NCBI RefSeq assembly: GCF_042242105.1
Contig: NC_092023.1
Span: 13,159,933 to 13,223,932, forward strand
DNA: 64,000 nucleotides
Direction: 5' to 3'
Source of the DNA: Pempheris klunzingeri
Taxonomy: Eukaryota; Chordata; Actinopteri; Acropomatiformes; Pempheridae
Part shown: positions 24,206-44,100 of the stretch, piece after piece
Position numbering within the stretch: the stretch's first letter is position 1
How the letters are laid out: each line of letters starts with the position of its first letter
Notes under the pieces: model-generated
The model's input: only the letters and a program-made list of their open reading frames with translations
The model's database searches: none
What the model was told of the DNA's origin: nothing
Made by a program: the position numbers and the translations under genes

Positions 24206-26919
24206 AAGTCAGACAGTTCTCTACCCCAATTTGCACATTAATGTAATGTAATGTGTAATGTAAAACCAGCTGTTCTCTAACCTGGTGGATGGATGGCCGT
24301 GAACAAGGGAGTAAGCAAGGCTTTTTCAGTGCACACTACAGCAGTTGAAGCCAATATGTAATGTGGTTCTGGTTGTAGTTGATGTTCTGTCTGCCTTTCA
24401 ATAACCTGGAGACACAAGGACTGTGCTATGTTGTTATCACTGAACAAGCTAATGCAGTTAATTTTTATACAGCCTCCAAAGTGAACACAGTGTGTGAGAT
24501 CAGTCAAATTAGCTATGAATTTAAGTACTCATGCAAAGGACTATATTCAACCTCTGAATGTATCCATCTGCTCTGTGGCGCTTATACTGTCAGAGTGTGT
24601 GTGTGCAGTAGCTCTAATGAGGTCGACGAGCACAGGAGGTTCAGTGGCAGGATGAAGAGACCTCTTTATGGCCATTTGTAAACTGAAACATATGTGAGCT
24701 TCATTCAGTGTGTGTACGTGTGTGCTGACGGTGTGTCTTCAAAGGATCCACACCCTGGAATCCCTCGTATCTCTTTCCCTCCATCTCTACTACTCTCTCT
24801 CTTTATCTGTCAAAGGAGCCATTGTGAATGGTTAGCTAATATTAGGCTGCGTGCGTGAGTAAAGATAGAGGGAGGGAGAGCGAGAGAAGTTGTGTTGTGC
24901 ATTATAAATTTCAACACACACGCCTGTTTCCTATGGCGGAAGTTGATGTCTGTCTACATTCACTCAGAGCGCCTTCAGTATCATCAGCAAAGTGACAGTC
25001 GGCTCTTAAATGGACTCAGTTTGCTTGTTGACAGTCACTACATTTAGGTGTATTTTGAAGTTCATTGTACAAATTTCCGTTTCCAAGGGTGACTGCTGCT
25101 AAAATGGCAACTGCCGGCCATGAGAAACCAAGTGGGGGTTTTCCATTGCAGCCCCCCCTCCCTTGCAACACTTAAAAAACTCAATCTCATTAACTTGCGT
25201 CCTCCTGCCTGACTTCATCTGCCGGTCTTTCATCTGCAGTTGTGTCGGTGTCATTTCATCACTGCTGCAGGAAATGAGTTGATGCATGTTAGTTTCTAAA
25301 TCCTGATGAAACCTAGTGAATCATAGTCATATTTGAACACATTTCAGCATAGACTGAAGTTAGATGTGCCACTGTGTGTTCACTCTCAGCCTCCTCCAGA
25401 AGACCATCTTACCCAGTAAGTTCAGAGTGGTCTGCTTTAACTTTATAAATTCAGCATATTTTAAAATGCAGTTAAGTTCCTTCGGCACAATCTGATAGAA
25501 ATGCATTTCTCTGTCAGTGAGGGTTCAGTCATGGTGGAGGCCAAACAGAAACATCTGTAACTGTCAGCACAGTGGAAACCTGCACATGTGCATTTGGCTT
25601 AAAATCTGCCGGTGTAGCTTGAACAACCAGCTTTTGTGGAGAAGTTTGCTAGTGTGACGTTTTCCTGGTAAGATAATGTTTCTCTTATTTAGCCAAAGCC
25701 TTACACTAACTATGGTTGATTTGCTTGACTCAGCTGATATATGACTAAACAATTATTGACAATGTCTTGGTGATTGTTGTTAATTAAATTAAAAAGCCAA
25801 ATATTTGCTGTTTCACAGATGCAAATAATTGCCTACTTTTCTTGGCTGTATATCATCAGTATAACCAGAAGTTTGGGCTCCTAGGCTGTACGTACTGTAG
25901 CTCCAGGCCTCCTGAGCTCTCTTCTTGCTCTGTATTAGAGCTAAGAGCTGTAACATGTTGAGAGTTGATGACATGTTTAAGTACTACCTGGCAAGTTTTG
26001 ACAGTTTTCTGCTGGTATTCAAGATCAGTAGGAATTCAGGAGTTTGTATTAGTGGTTGCTCCACACAGTAAAGCTTCATCATATATTCTGAGCGATTCTA
26101 GCCTCAAATAGTAACAGTCTGTAAATTCAACAGCAACACAGTGTGTTTATGTTTAACCAGATAATATCAAATGTAAAGTCCCTCAAACATGTCAGGCCTT
26201 TAATCAGAGGGTCTGTGTTTTCATTTGTTTCTACCAGATTATATTAAAAATCAAGAATTTTCTCTTCTCTCACTGAAATATGAATTCACAAACTGTAATG
26301 TAAGAATCAAGTTTCCATGCACTCTAATATCTTCTTAATATTTTTCAAGCTTCTTAAGTATTCTGTCTTAGTGTTGTCACATGCAGAGATCCTGTACATT
26401 CAGTGTCCAAGTAAATTAAAGCTGTATATTTAAGCTCTTCATGCTAAAGCATGTGCACTGTACATGTTGTCTATGTCTATGTTGTCTGTTTATGTTCGGC
26501 TCTCATGCTGTGCTGTTTTCAATGCTTTTCCCATACTGATCTCTATTGGGAAACTAATGTCCGTCATATTACAGATAAATGTAAACAGATTATCTATAAT
26601 AAGACCTTAACCAGCCTGTGATTCATCGTGCTGGAGTTCTGTAACAGGTCAGGTCAGCAAAGTTTATTGATATTTTCAATCAACTTTGCATATTAGTCTG
26701 TGTAGTCCACAGCTTATATGGTGAGATAAGGTTATTGAATGTGAAATCTGCAAGTCACCCCGCTGACTCAACTCAGATTGTCATCAGTCTGGGTTTTACT
26801 AGAGAATTATGGTCTAAATATTTTTGTACACATTTGATCAAGTGCAGTGGGAGACTTGTATTTTTTCAGTTACCTTCAAGAATAATAGTCAGCCATGCTA
26901 ACAGCTACAGCGGTGCTTT

Positions 26920-26990
26920 TAACTAAATGCTAATGCTAGCATGGCAACATGCTGGAACTAAGGATGCTAACATGCTGATGTTTTTAGTTT
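26920..26990 (+). repeat. Short GCTAACATGCTGATG-type dispersed repeat
   Basis: It contains AATGCTAATGCTAGCATGGC, AACATGCTGGAACTAAG and ATGCTAACATGCTGATGTTT, a sequence type seen repeatedly in fish intergenic DNA. Family and boundaries are uncertain. Confidence 0.5.
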
Positions 26991-29730
26991 TTACAAGTTA
27001 TTACAATTCATCCACACATCTGTGCAAAACTTCAAGGCAATCAATTCAATTTAACTGTGTGTAAAGAAAAGCAGGAATAACTGGACTTATTTCTATTGTT
27101 GGTAATAATAAATTAAGGGCTGTGTAGATCTTTCACACCTTTAATTTCATGCAAGAACCAGACATTCAAGGTTTCTTCTGTTCTTTTATTTCTTTGATTA
27201 TTTAGGTGCACACTTTACACCAGAGGAGGTGAAAGCAGCATGCTGTGAGCAGTGGATTCTTGATCGTGTTTGAATAAGGAGAGAGACAAAATCTCAATAT
27301 CAATCTTGAGTGAGGGTAACAAACCATGCCCGAACGAGTGAGATTAGATGATAAAGGAGGGTCACTGGATGAAACTGACAGAGACTGAGAGAAGAAGGCT
27401 GATAGAGGATGCAAAGATGGTGCAAAAAGAGTAAGAGAGCAAACAAAAGGAGGAAAAGAGGGACAGAGATGATAAACAAGTGCAGTGTGTGAGTGATGCC
27501 CGGTTGGGAGAAAGTGAAAGGCAGGAGGAGAATGTCAAAATGATGCTTAGCTGAGACGTAGAGGTATCGGCATCCTGGCAACCGGATGGCTGCGGTGCCG
27601 GAGCTGTGTGGTGACTTCCTGTTTGTCAGCAGCATACAGGAAGCAAGAGGCCCCTAGAGGATGGTCTGACTGTGTGTATGTGACTTTAAATGAAGTAAGA
27701 GGCTGAGCTGTGTGAGAGCGAGGGGAAACAGGCTTATTGCAGTGTTAATTTGAATGTGTGAGTGTGTCTTTGTGTGGCAGTGAGAGTGTGTAATATGCAC
27801 TTAAATCAAACTTGTTTCTCTTCTTGCCACTTGTGTAACTGCTTTTTTGTGTTTCGCGGCATTTTATCTGCCAAATGTACCTGAAATTAATGTTACAGAA
27901 ATGATAGTGTAGGTCTGTAGTTGTAACTAGTGTCCTTTCCTAAGTTATCATGAGAAATATGACAGGACATAATTCATTGGGTTTTTTATCACAGATGTCA
28001 ATGAATTGGACTTTGACCTTGAGCTTGGCATTGTTGATAGGATATAAGAATATTTGTTACAGTTGTCACAGTTCCCCCGTGTTCATGTGTTTCTTTGATG
28101 CCTTCAAAGTTTCGTTCTAAACGCTTTTATAATATGGGTGATAGAGAGGTACCTGAATACTACTCTGAGAATTCATTTGTATAAGTGTCTCCCAGACCAT
28201 ACAGTTCAGGTGGGGAAGTACTGTTCTCTGTCTGATTCTTCTCATGTCAGTAATGGGGTTTGACAAACTGTATATAGTCTATAACTTGTATATAGATTAA
28301 GTCTTTGGGCTGTTAAATGCAGGTTGTATACTATTTATAATAATGCAGATAATTTAGTTAGATTTTCTGCTTGCAGGGCCGGTCTAAATGAGAAATCCTG
28401 TAATATCTCTGTAACATCATTCATATATTGTAACAAATAATAGGAACATAAAAGTAGAAGATGCGAAAGTTAGTGGTTTATATTCAACCTAGAATCGATC
28501 CAATCAAAAGCTGTTGCTGTTGCATTAATTTGAATGCACGTTGCACTTCTGGCCATACAAGATTCAGTGATCTGTCTGTATTGTCTTTTGTACCAGCTGT
28601 GTTCAGTTAAGCTTGTCTGAATTATATTTCTGGCTGATAGAATGGGCCATTACTCAGTTTCTCTTAATTTTGAAAGTGAACTTTGAGCCTCAGCACCAAA
28701 AAGGTTTCATGGCAGTGGTACCAAAAATAATCATGAAATAAGATAAGATTAATTTATATCGTCGTATTTAGGATATTTAAATCTTTTTGCTAGATGCAGT
28801 TTTAATCATTTTAGAAAAGCATCAGTTCTTAGTGGCATTAAAACACAACATAAACCAGCATCTTTTTTGCTCAGCACATTATACCTACGCATTGTGTGGT
28901 GATTTGTAAGAAAGGGGAATCTGTCCTTGTAAAAATAAACTCTCATGTCATGTTTTAGGGAACTTAACTGTCAAGTTCCGGTTAGATTAAACATTTATTG
29001 TACATGTGACATTGCCTGTAAGCTCACTATCAGCTAGGTTGTGCTATTATTCATTGTTCCTTACATATTTCTGCTTAGACTATGTCTATTGTATCTCAAT
29101 CTCCATCTCTCTAAGAATTCACTTTATTGTGAAAACTCCCTGCAACAAGAAGTTGCAATGTTTTACAAATCCCTGAAACTTTGCATAAAGATTGATCAGA
29201 TTTGAAGAATGCAGCCGCCATTTCACACATACAAAAATTCCATTTCAGAACAACAAAATTAAACCACAATCTCAACAGAGCAAAAATGGAGCACTTCCTC
29301 TCCCTATGACTTTTGTTCTCAGGCACCATCTCTGACACTTCCGGGAAAGCTTTCGTAAGGGATGCTCTGATCACCACTTAGAAAGTCCTAATTTGCTGAC
29401 CATGATAACTCCTGGATGGATCTTAGTTGTGGTGACCAAGCGGCAACCACCATTACTGATCGTGAGAGACTAAGATCAAAGAAATAACCTCCCAGGAAAT
29501 CTATCTGTCCCAAAGACATATTTAAGGAAGTGAGAATAACTGTTGTGACCACTGCCTCTTGTGGATTACCAGAGACAAGTTAATAGTTGAGGTTTACTCT
29601 CAAACACATATATTTACTCCTCTTACGGTGCTAAGAGTAGATAGGTAGTCTTAGGGTGGTCTCTGTTTTTTTTGTATTTATTTTCTATTCCTCTATTTCA
29701 TGAAGCGCGTGTGTGTGATCTGTCCTCCAG

Positions 29731-29773
29731 GGTGCATCGTCCAGTACAGATAGAGTAACGTGGAGAAAGGAAG
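29731..29773 (+). other. wipf1: wipf1 5' UTR part of first coding exon
   Basis: The exon is preceded by a good acceptor (TGTCCTCCAG ending 29730), so at least one upstream non-coding exon must exist. The start ATG at 29774 lies in AAGATGC and begins the conserved Pro-rich N-terminus of the family. Confidence 0.8.
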
Positions 29774-35742
<5,969 letters not shown>

Positions 35743-35771
35743 AGAACAGGTGACAGCGAGCACAATCTCTC

Positions 35772-35815
<44 letters not shown>

Positions 35816-37460
35816 GCACTCATTGTGCCTTTACCTGCAGCCACCTGCATATGGACTACAACATGTAAAAAGAACCTGAAGTACGGCAGATCAAGTAAAA
35901 GGACAGACTCTCAATGTGGAGTTTACATCGTGGGCCTCTGCAGCAGCAGCAGCATGGTAGCATTCAAAGACCAAAGCCTGGTCATACTCGGGTACACTGT
36001 GCTCAGATAAAAACAAAAAACTTGTACCTCCGAAGGTCCTAGAAAAGTTAGTTCTTTTCAGGTTTACAGCCATGCTGTAGCTGGAAGATGCTTTGTGGGT
36101 GGGCTTTGTTGACCACTTACCAACAGTATTTTCATGAACCTCGATCCACATGGACTTCATTCCTTTAACGAACTTGCTGTCGTTTTCTTACAGTTGTTGA
36201 TAGATTCCATAAATTGCTTGCGACATATTATATTTTATCAGCCAACTACACTTTTAGAAAATAATACAAAGTCTTACTTGACAAATAAAACAGTATTTGG
36301 CAGGTAGCACATGTGACTTTCCCAGCTTGTTTACACTGCGCAGACAGCATTAGGTAAAGCCAAATCATCTTATTATTGTCAACAGTCCAAGGGTTATCGT
36401 GCAGGACTTGGAAGCCAATAGGTCATTTTCCTATTGTGTGTGTTGATGAGCTGTCTCTCTCTTTTTGTACTTGTGTTTCCCTTGTGCCTTTTTCTATTCA
36501 GGATTGTAATTTCAGGCTGCTTAAAAGAGTTAAGGGAATTAGCCTCTGGTGCCTTGTGTGTGTGTGTTTGTTCAGATGGATCGGATCACCTCTGCAGATG
36601 TAAATATTACAACAGAAGCAATACAGCAGCTCCATCACCACCATATGTAGAATGCTCAGCATAGCATAGCAAAGTGTCTTAAACATTAAACCAATCTAAA
36701 ACTGGCCTCCTCTTGCCACTGCTGCATGAAACATCAGGGGAAACACGGGTGTTTTATTTGCCAAAGCCACATGTGCCTTCACAGTATGTGTATTTACATC
36801 TGTGTGTTACTGTTGGAACCACTGAACGGTACGCTTCATTTGATTGTTAAATGTGACGTGAGCATGCATTTAATGTCTGTGTTTGAGATGTTTTAAAGGA
36901 CATTGTATGGTGTTAGGAAGCCTTGGTTTACAATGGAACTGATTCTTATTTTGCTGTCTTGTGAAAAGCTGCATTGACTCACTATGAAGGACCTGTGTAT
37001 GTATCTGTATTCTGTATGATTTAATCAAGTGATATTGAAGGACTGTATTATTTTAAGTTATGTTTCAGAACTGTTCAGTATTATGTGTTGTTTTTTTTTT
37101 GTTTTTTTCGCTTCACCCGGCACTGCTTTGATTGGTCTTTTGTATACGTGATGTATTATTATCATGTAAAGAAACATTTTTTTAAGGACAATCATATGGA
37201 AGTAAAACTATTTACATCAATAAATAAAATGCTTTGAGATGCTTTATGTGCTCTAGAAGGGGTGAAATGGACTATTAATTGGACTATAAACATAAAGTAA
37301 TTTGATATTCCTGTGCAAAGGACTGTCATTTGATCAAGGACAAGGATGGTGAATTGTAATGTCAGCATCCTGAAGAAGTGATTTATTATGCTTTATCAGA
37401 TAAACAATATGCATAATTTACATGTTTGTGCAATAAAGCTGGACAATACATTGATGCGAC
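35743..37460 (+). other. wipf1: wipf1 3' UTR with poly(A) signals
   Basis: Starts after the TGA at 35740-35742. It contains a (CT)n tract at about 35765-35812 just past the stop. Overlapping AATAAA signals lie at 37219-37228, with a further AATAAA at 37432-37437, suggesting alternative ends about 210 bp apart. Open frames inside are short and unrelated to known proteins. Confidence 0.75.
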
Positions 37461-38153
37461 AGTGTATCATGATATACAAGACATTAGGATTGTGCTTATT
37501 ATGATATTATATAGCTTAGATTTCTGCCACATATAGTGCTTGCACCAGTTTATAGTCTCTAATGTTTTCTTCCTGATATTTTTTTTTGCCTATAAATAAT
37601 TATCTTCCCAAACATAGTATGACTTTGTTTTCAGTTTATTAGGCAAAATAAGGTGGATTTGGTGTTATTATCGCGGTCTAGCAACATATAAATAATACAT
37701 TTCTCAGTGTTTTGGACTGACAGTGTTTGGACTTGTAATTGGTCAGAGGCGCCTGTTCAGGTTGTAAGGGCCTTCTCTTCTCTTTGGAGGCCACCAGGTC
37801 TTTTGCTGCCATACAATGGTTAAACTCTTCATGCAGAGAGTGTAACCCTAACTGTCCTGACTATGCTGAGTCAGGATATGCTACTCATTTATAGACATCA
37901 GTGTAGCATTAACAACGTTTAGAAATATGGATTAGAGTGAAAAGGACAGCAGAAGACCCACTTTGTTTGACCTACAGGGTAAGTGTCGATGAGTCTTTGA
38001 ACACAATGAGGAAGCTGCATGGAAAAGACAGTAAAATGTCCACTGCTGTCCTAAATTTCCTAGATCTGAGTGGTGATTAAAGTAATATCTACATGCTAGA
38101 AAAATAAATCATATTGATGTTGATTATTGATATTGATTACTTGAGTTGTCGGA
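37461..38153. other. Intergenic stretch between wipf1 and tRNA-Ser
   Basis: No coding exon, RNA gene or recognised repeat is seen on either strand. Confidence 0.5.
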
Positions 38154-38235
38154 GCTGTGATGGCCGAGTGGTTAAGGCGTTGGACTCGAAATCCAATGGG
38201 GTTTCCCCGCGTAGGTTCAAATCCTACTCACAGCG
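38154..38235 (+). tRNA. tRNA-Ser (anticodon CGA)
   Basis: An 82-nt class II tRNA. The acceptor stem GCTGTGA pairs with TCACAGC and is followed by discriminator G. The A box TGGCCGAGTGG, the anticodon arm with loop CTCGAAA (anticodon CGA, reading UCG serine codons), a long variable arm (about GGGGTTTCCCCGC) and the B box GGTTCAAATCC are all present. No intron is seen. It lies in the roughly 1-kb space between wipf1 and gpr155, about 480 bp upstream of the gpr155 promoter elements, in the same orientation. Confidence 0.97.
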
Positions 38236-38604
38236 TTGGTTGTCTCACATTTGGTCAATAAAAGAGGACGAAGCGAGGGATTAGTTCACTAACACAGATG
38301 TCAATGTACCATGCTGATATTCTGATGGAGGTTAATGAAACCTGAACTGGAACTGTTCTGCGAAATGGTCGGAAAGAATTAAAGATGAAAATTAACGCAA
38401 CACCTTTACTTTCTCTCCGGCACTTCTAACCCGTTATTTTGTTTAAGGCACTGCTGTCTTTCAACCGGAGGAATTTTATGAACGTATTTAAGCGATGAAT
38501 GGCGAAACCAGACTTCACTGTTATTGTATTTCCTTTCACATTGCTGCTGTCACACTGCTATAAAACACATGATGAGCTCAGAGTTTTCCGGAGATTTAAT
38601 AATT

Positions 38605-38720
38605 TCCCTCATCACGTGAATGCAGCACCACACCGCACAATTTTATCCAATCAGAGTCGGAGCCTCAAGCGTATCTCGGCCATGATTGGCTGAATCGTCT
38701 GTCAGCTGATCTTCGGGGCG
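38605..38720 (+). promoter_or_regulatory. gpr155: gpr155 promoter: TCACGTGA E-box and two CCAAT boxes
   Basis: TCACGTGA at 38612-38619 is the palindromic core bound by TFEB/TFE3/MITF factors (CLEAR-type sites of lysosomal genes). CCAAT at 38647-38651 and its inverse ATTGG at 38685-38689 follow 28 and 66 bp downstream. No TATA box is obvious. The region lies directly upstream of the non-coding first exon. Confidence 0.55.
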
Positions 38721-38853
38721 TTGCCTTTCCGGCAGCTGTCAGATTCAGGAGCGGAGAGCCTCGGACGCAAAACGGCAAAAACACTGGTTTGTCTAAACAG
38801 CAGGATAGACGAACCTTGTATGTTGAGCAGAGATGATCTTCTAAGTGACACAG
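38721..38853 (+). other. gpr155: gpr155 non-coding exon 1 (5' end estimated)
   Basis: A GC-richer segment ending in ACACAG followed by GTAAGC, a strong donor at 38854. Its 5' limit is a guess. It would splice to the acceptor CTTCTGCCAG ending 39440, in the exon carrying the start codon. Confidence 0.55.
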
Positions 38854-39497
38854 GTAAGCACACCCCTTAACAACTCATTTTAGATAATATATCAGTGCCA
38901 GATGTGGATGGTGTAGCTCCCTCCTCTCTAACTAACGGTGTACATTCCCTGATGTTTTTAGCATGCACCTAGCTAGCGCTAACGGTCAGCTGGTAGAGAC
39001 AACGATGTTATCATGGAAAGCACGTAGCTTCTTCAAGCACTTTAACGTGACATAACATTAGTTTTAGTTATCACAGTGTTGTCAGGTTTTTAAAAAATCT
39101 CCTGTCATTGAAATAAGCCAATGAACTTGACTGTGCTAACCACACAGTTTATGGTGCTGATTTAGCCAACGGTATGTTCACGTACGGGTGCATAAATAGG
39201 GATTCTTGGCACCTCGAGAGATTGTTACTCAGCCAACAGCCTCTCCTTCTGCATATATTTTAAAGCAATCCGTTTTTGTCTCATTCAGGTTTCCTCCAGC
39301 GGGATTACATTACATTTGAGCCTTCAGTTACTCACTCTTACCCTTTGCTCTGTATCATTACAGCTGTTTATTTTTATCTTCTCTGTTTTCACTTAGTCCT
39401 GCCATTGATTGTATGTTTTTACACTTTTTTCTTCTGCCAGCGTGCTGGTATTCCCAAGCTATCATCTGACCACTCTGACCCCCATCCCATCATCACC

Positions 39498-41145
39498 ATG
39501 GAGACTGCCAGCAACTACGTGCTGATCCATGGGAAGAACATATCCCACAATACCTCTGCTGCAGTGCCCCACATGTCCATCGACAAGCTTTTCCCGGCTC
39601 TCCTTGAGTGCTTTGGCATCATATTATGTGGCTACATCGCTGGCAGGTAGGGCTGTGCTAGAACAGGTGCACGTTTGCCAAGGATCCGTAAAACAAATGG
39701 ATGGTTGAAAAATAAACAGCAGCCTCCAACCATATGACAGTTAGATATTGAGTTTTACATGCAGCCATCATGTATGTATGAATGTATGAATTAAAGAGAT
39801 ACCCAATGAAAATTTGAAAGTGACAAGGGAAAAACTACTGTGGTTTTACTGTGGTCTTTTTTTTCCATTCCTACTCACAGAGCAGATATCATCACAGAGA
39901 GCCAGGCCAAGGGTTTGGGCAACTTTGTGTCTAAGTTTGCCCTTCCAGCTTTGCTCTTTAAAAATATGGTGCTGTTGGACTTTGGAGACGTCATCTGGGC
40001 ATTTCTCTGGAGTGTCCTGGTCGCCAAGGTTGGTGTCTGTGCATCTGTGTGTATGTGTGTAGTTATAAAGTGTATGTACTTTCTATTTTATATTCTATAT
40101 CGTTATGGTGAGGGGATAACGGATAATGAAAGTCTGATGTTGGTCATGTGAGATGACCTGACTTTGATGCTGCCCTTTTGTATGTAGGTGACAGTGTTTG
40201 TGCTGGTGTGCGTGCTGACTCTGATGGTGGCCAGTCCAGACAGCAGATACAGCAAGGCTGGCCTGTACGCCATCTTTGCTACACAGAGCAATGACTTTGC
40301 CTTAGGATACCCCATAGGTGAGGAGGACACACAACACTGACACAGATGTATACTCCACATACAAATTGTCAGTGAAGAAAAATACTGTATTTAAGGCTCA
40401 AAGAACATGCACCCTTCTCTTCTCTCTGTCTCTGTCTCCAGTTGATGCTTTGTATCGGAGCACATATCCTGAATACCTCCAGTACATCTATCTAGTTGCC
40501 CCGGTCTCCCTCATGCTACTCAATCCCATCGGCTTTGCGCTTTGTGAGGTGCAGAGGTGGAGGCAGGCCAGCCATTCACAACACAGCACTCTTGCCATCG
40601 TGGGAGTTGTAGTCCTACAGGTATTGTACATACAGATGTTTTTTCAGATTAATAACAAACCATAGAAAGTGAAACACACCTTCACGCCAAGAAATGACAC
40701 AAAATAAAAATAAAAATTGTTAAAATGTTTGTGCAAAATGTTCATATGAATATGTTCATAAAGTACTCATACACACACACACACACACACAGTTGTGTGT
40801 TTTATTTTGAAAAACACAAATAAAATAGTCAAAAATAAATGTCACTGCTCTCTGCTACGTTTTCATCGAAGCAAACAATCCCATGTAACATGTTGTGTCT
40901 GCGTCTGGGAGACAGTTGATAACTATGGTTGGTGCTGGACAACATTTATCGTGAGTTTTCAAAGCGTGGTAATCAGACACAGTTTTAATGATAAATGCAT
41001 TTTGAAATGATTAACTAACTGGTTTATCCTGAAACCCGTAACCGTCTCCTCCCTATTTACACCCTGAGAGATTGCAATACATTTCTTTTAGTTGGACAAG
41101 CTTAGATTTAGATTTGTGGGTCTTAGCTACTGTATTTTGAAGTTA

Positions 41146-41192
<47 letters not shown>

Positions 41193-44100
41193 CTGTCCAG
41201 GTGTTGAAGAACCCAGTGGTGTTCATGGTAATAGTAGGAATCATAGCTCACTTCGCCCTGGGCCAGCAGATCCCTGCTGTGCTATCAGAGTTCATAGATG
41301 GCCTGGCTAACTCTTTTGGAGGGGCGGCCTTGTTTTACCTCGGCCTAACTATGGTGAGTTTAGTTTTGTTCAGTCTTTTATACCAACTTGTTTTAATGTT
41401 GACTATTTTGATCATATTGTGTTTTGATTGGCAAATGTAAATCATTTCTTTTAGCTTAGTAGAATTTATTTTGCTTAACTTAATTTCAACAGTTTTGGAC
41501 TCTGTGTAAACGTGAAGGATATCATCAGAGTAAATTAATTTCTCTGTTTCTTTGGCAGGTCGGCCAGCTAAGAAAACTGACCAGAGACACTGGAGTTGCC
41601 TTGATTCTCCTCATTACAGCCAAACTGTAAGTGAGACTGGGATGGTGTGTGCATTTGTGATATAATGTTGGGTTGGAATTACTTACAGTGTACTGTATAT
41701 TACTGTATATGGAAGTGTTTTAAATACATGTACTTTAACTGGTCATTAATGAAGCTTTATTTTCTGCTTGTCTCTCCAGCCTGGTGATGCCACTGGTCTG
41801 TAAAGACATGGTGGATATTTTGGATGTAGGCGTGAACAGCACCAGTCCCAACCACACTAGTCTGTCGAACTTTGCTTTCTTATATGGAGTCTTCCCAACC
41901 GCACCTAGTGTGGCCATCTATGCTGGACACTACAACATGGAGTTAGAAGTGGTGAGTACCATTGATGTAGTAATCCTACTTTCAACATCGATTTGTAAAA
42001 AAATTTTATTCAATACCGAAGCTACAAAACAATATTTGAAACAAAATGTTTAGGGACAGTTCAAGCACTCTTTGTGAAATGGATGAATCAGGACTTAAAG
42101 AAGAAGAACATCTACTTTAAAGCATCCTCTTGAGCTTTGAAGTGTGGCTGGAAGCATTTTGACACAGACAAAAGTTAATAAAATTCAAATTTATCGCTAG
42201 ATGTCTGCCATTTAACTGTATCTACAATACTCATACAATAGAGTATTCATCCCCCACGCTTTGACACCACCCAGTTACATCTAGTAAATGATTAAGAATT
42301 TATGCCGTTTTACCTAAAAGGAAAAGAAGCACTATCAACATGGGAATCAGAAAGCTGTTCAGTGTGCTGGAGCGAGCAGAGGAAAGTTTGAAAAGTCTGA
42401 GCTGTGTCACAGCAAGTAGAAACACAAGCTAGCTTTGTTTGCTAATTTCCAGCCAATATTTGAGTTGACTTGAACCAAACTGTATTAAGTGTATTGTAAT
42501 ACCTATTGTTATAATTTAGATTGGCATCAAGGGAAAAGATGAAAGAGAAGATTTCCAATCCTCTCAAGACGGTGTTGAAATAAGTTTTGTCAGACGAGAG
42601 TTTGCTCACAGTATATTAAGAAAACATAAATAAAACAAAAATAAATTTGCTCAGTATCCAGATTGCATGTTAACACTGTCAGTAAGTGGTGTGTCTTGTA
42701 TTTCTTTCTCTCTGTCCTTTCATTAGGTAACATCAGGGATGGTAATCAGTACGTTTCTGTCTGCACCGATCATGTACGTGTCGGCTTGGTTATTGACGAT
42801 CCCTCTAATGGACCCAACCCCCCTGGTGACAGAGCTGGAAAACGTTAGCTTCAACATCAGCATTGTCAGTCTTGTAGCACTGGTAAGTATGTTTCCCCCA
42901 GTGGTTCAATCAGTCTGACAGGGAGTCATACTAAAATGCTGATTTAAAATGTATTATTTATATAAAATTATTTGTTTCTTTATTATTTCTCAGGTGTGGA
43001 CCATAGTGGTGATGTTGCTAAGCAGGAAATTTAACAGACTTCCTCACCTCTTTGCCTTAAATCTTTTCCTGGCCCAGGTCAGTCTCCAGTCAGCTTATTG
43101 ATTTAAAGTGCATCAAGGAAATGTTAATTGAGGACATCAGCTTCTCACAGACACTTTCCTATTCTACCTTAACCTGCTCTACTCTACTCTACTCTAGTTT
43201 TTGGTGTGTGTCAGTATGATCCTGTGGAACTTTTTGGTGAAACAAGAGGATAATCTGTTCGGCAAAGTTCTCACCTTCACTCTGCTCTATGGGTCTCTGT
43301 ACAGCACCTACATTTGGACAGGTACGTGTGAACAAGTGTCAGTCTGGATATTTGTGAGCAGATACAAACAATTCGATTACATTTGGCTCACTAGTAAAAT
43401 TAACTTTGTTTAGTTTGAACACACTGGTGCTTGAATGTAAATGTTTTGTTCTGTTTTTTCAGGTTTAATCCCTCTCTGTCTGGCTCTGACTAACAGAGAT
43501 GATCTGCTGAGACTCCGACCAGGAGTATTCATGATTCTGGGTTGGGGGTAGGTCAGCACACCAAAATGCAATATGACTATTTTTTCTGTGAAAATCTTTG
43601 TTGGTTGAAATTAAAAAGCAACAGGTCTGTTGAAAAAAAAAAAACATGTTCTTTGACACAGTTAAGTTACATGACTTGGATTTCAGATAATAACAAACAC
43701 ATAAAAACTGTATGAACAACATGGTGTGTAGGGTTCCCTTCCTGACGGTCGGAGGTCTTCTGGTATTAGGAGAGAGGACTGATACCATCGACTCTGCCTT
43801 CTTCTATGGAAGGGCTCAGGTTAGAAAAACACCTGCTGCAATTCTATGTTACACTTCCTCTTTCTTCTATTCTATGCTGTTTATGTGTATTTTTCTTGTC
43901 TTCTGTCCTTCCTCCCCTCCGCTCAAGTCTTTCTATTTCCTATGGAAATCTGTCAATAAGTTCTGTATTATTAATAATCAGAAATTTTATACAAATCTCA
44001 GAATAATTGCAAAATGAATTAGTCCAGGAAGTTCTATCGATATTCTCTCCTCTCTGACCCCAGATAATCAGCACAGCAGTGGTGCTTGCGGTGAGCCTGG

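Larger units (their letters stand above)
10251..29730. other. Long gap between ciao2b and the first wipf1 coding exon
   Basis: No coding exon of a recognisable family is found on either strand over about 19.5 kb. The content is unique AT-rich DNA with dispersed fish repeats, listed separately, and short microsatellites. Because wipf1 genes have non-coding first exons, part of this gap is probably wipf1 intron 1. Candidate upstream exon or promoter patches at 15103-15317 and 20560-20760 are listed separately. Confidence 0.55.
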
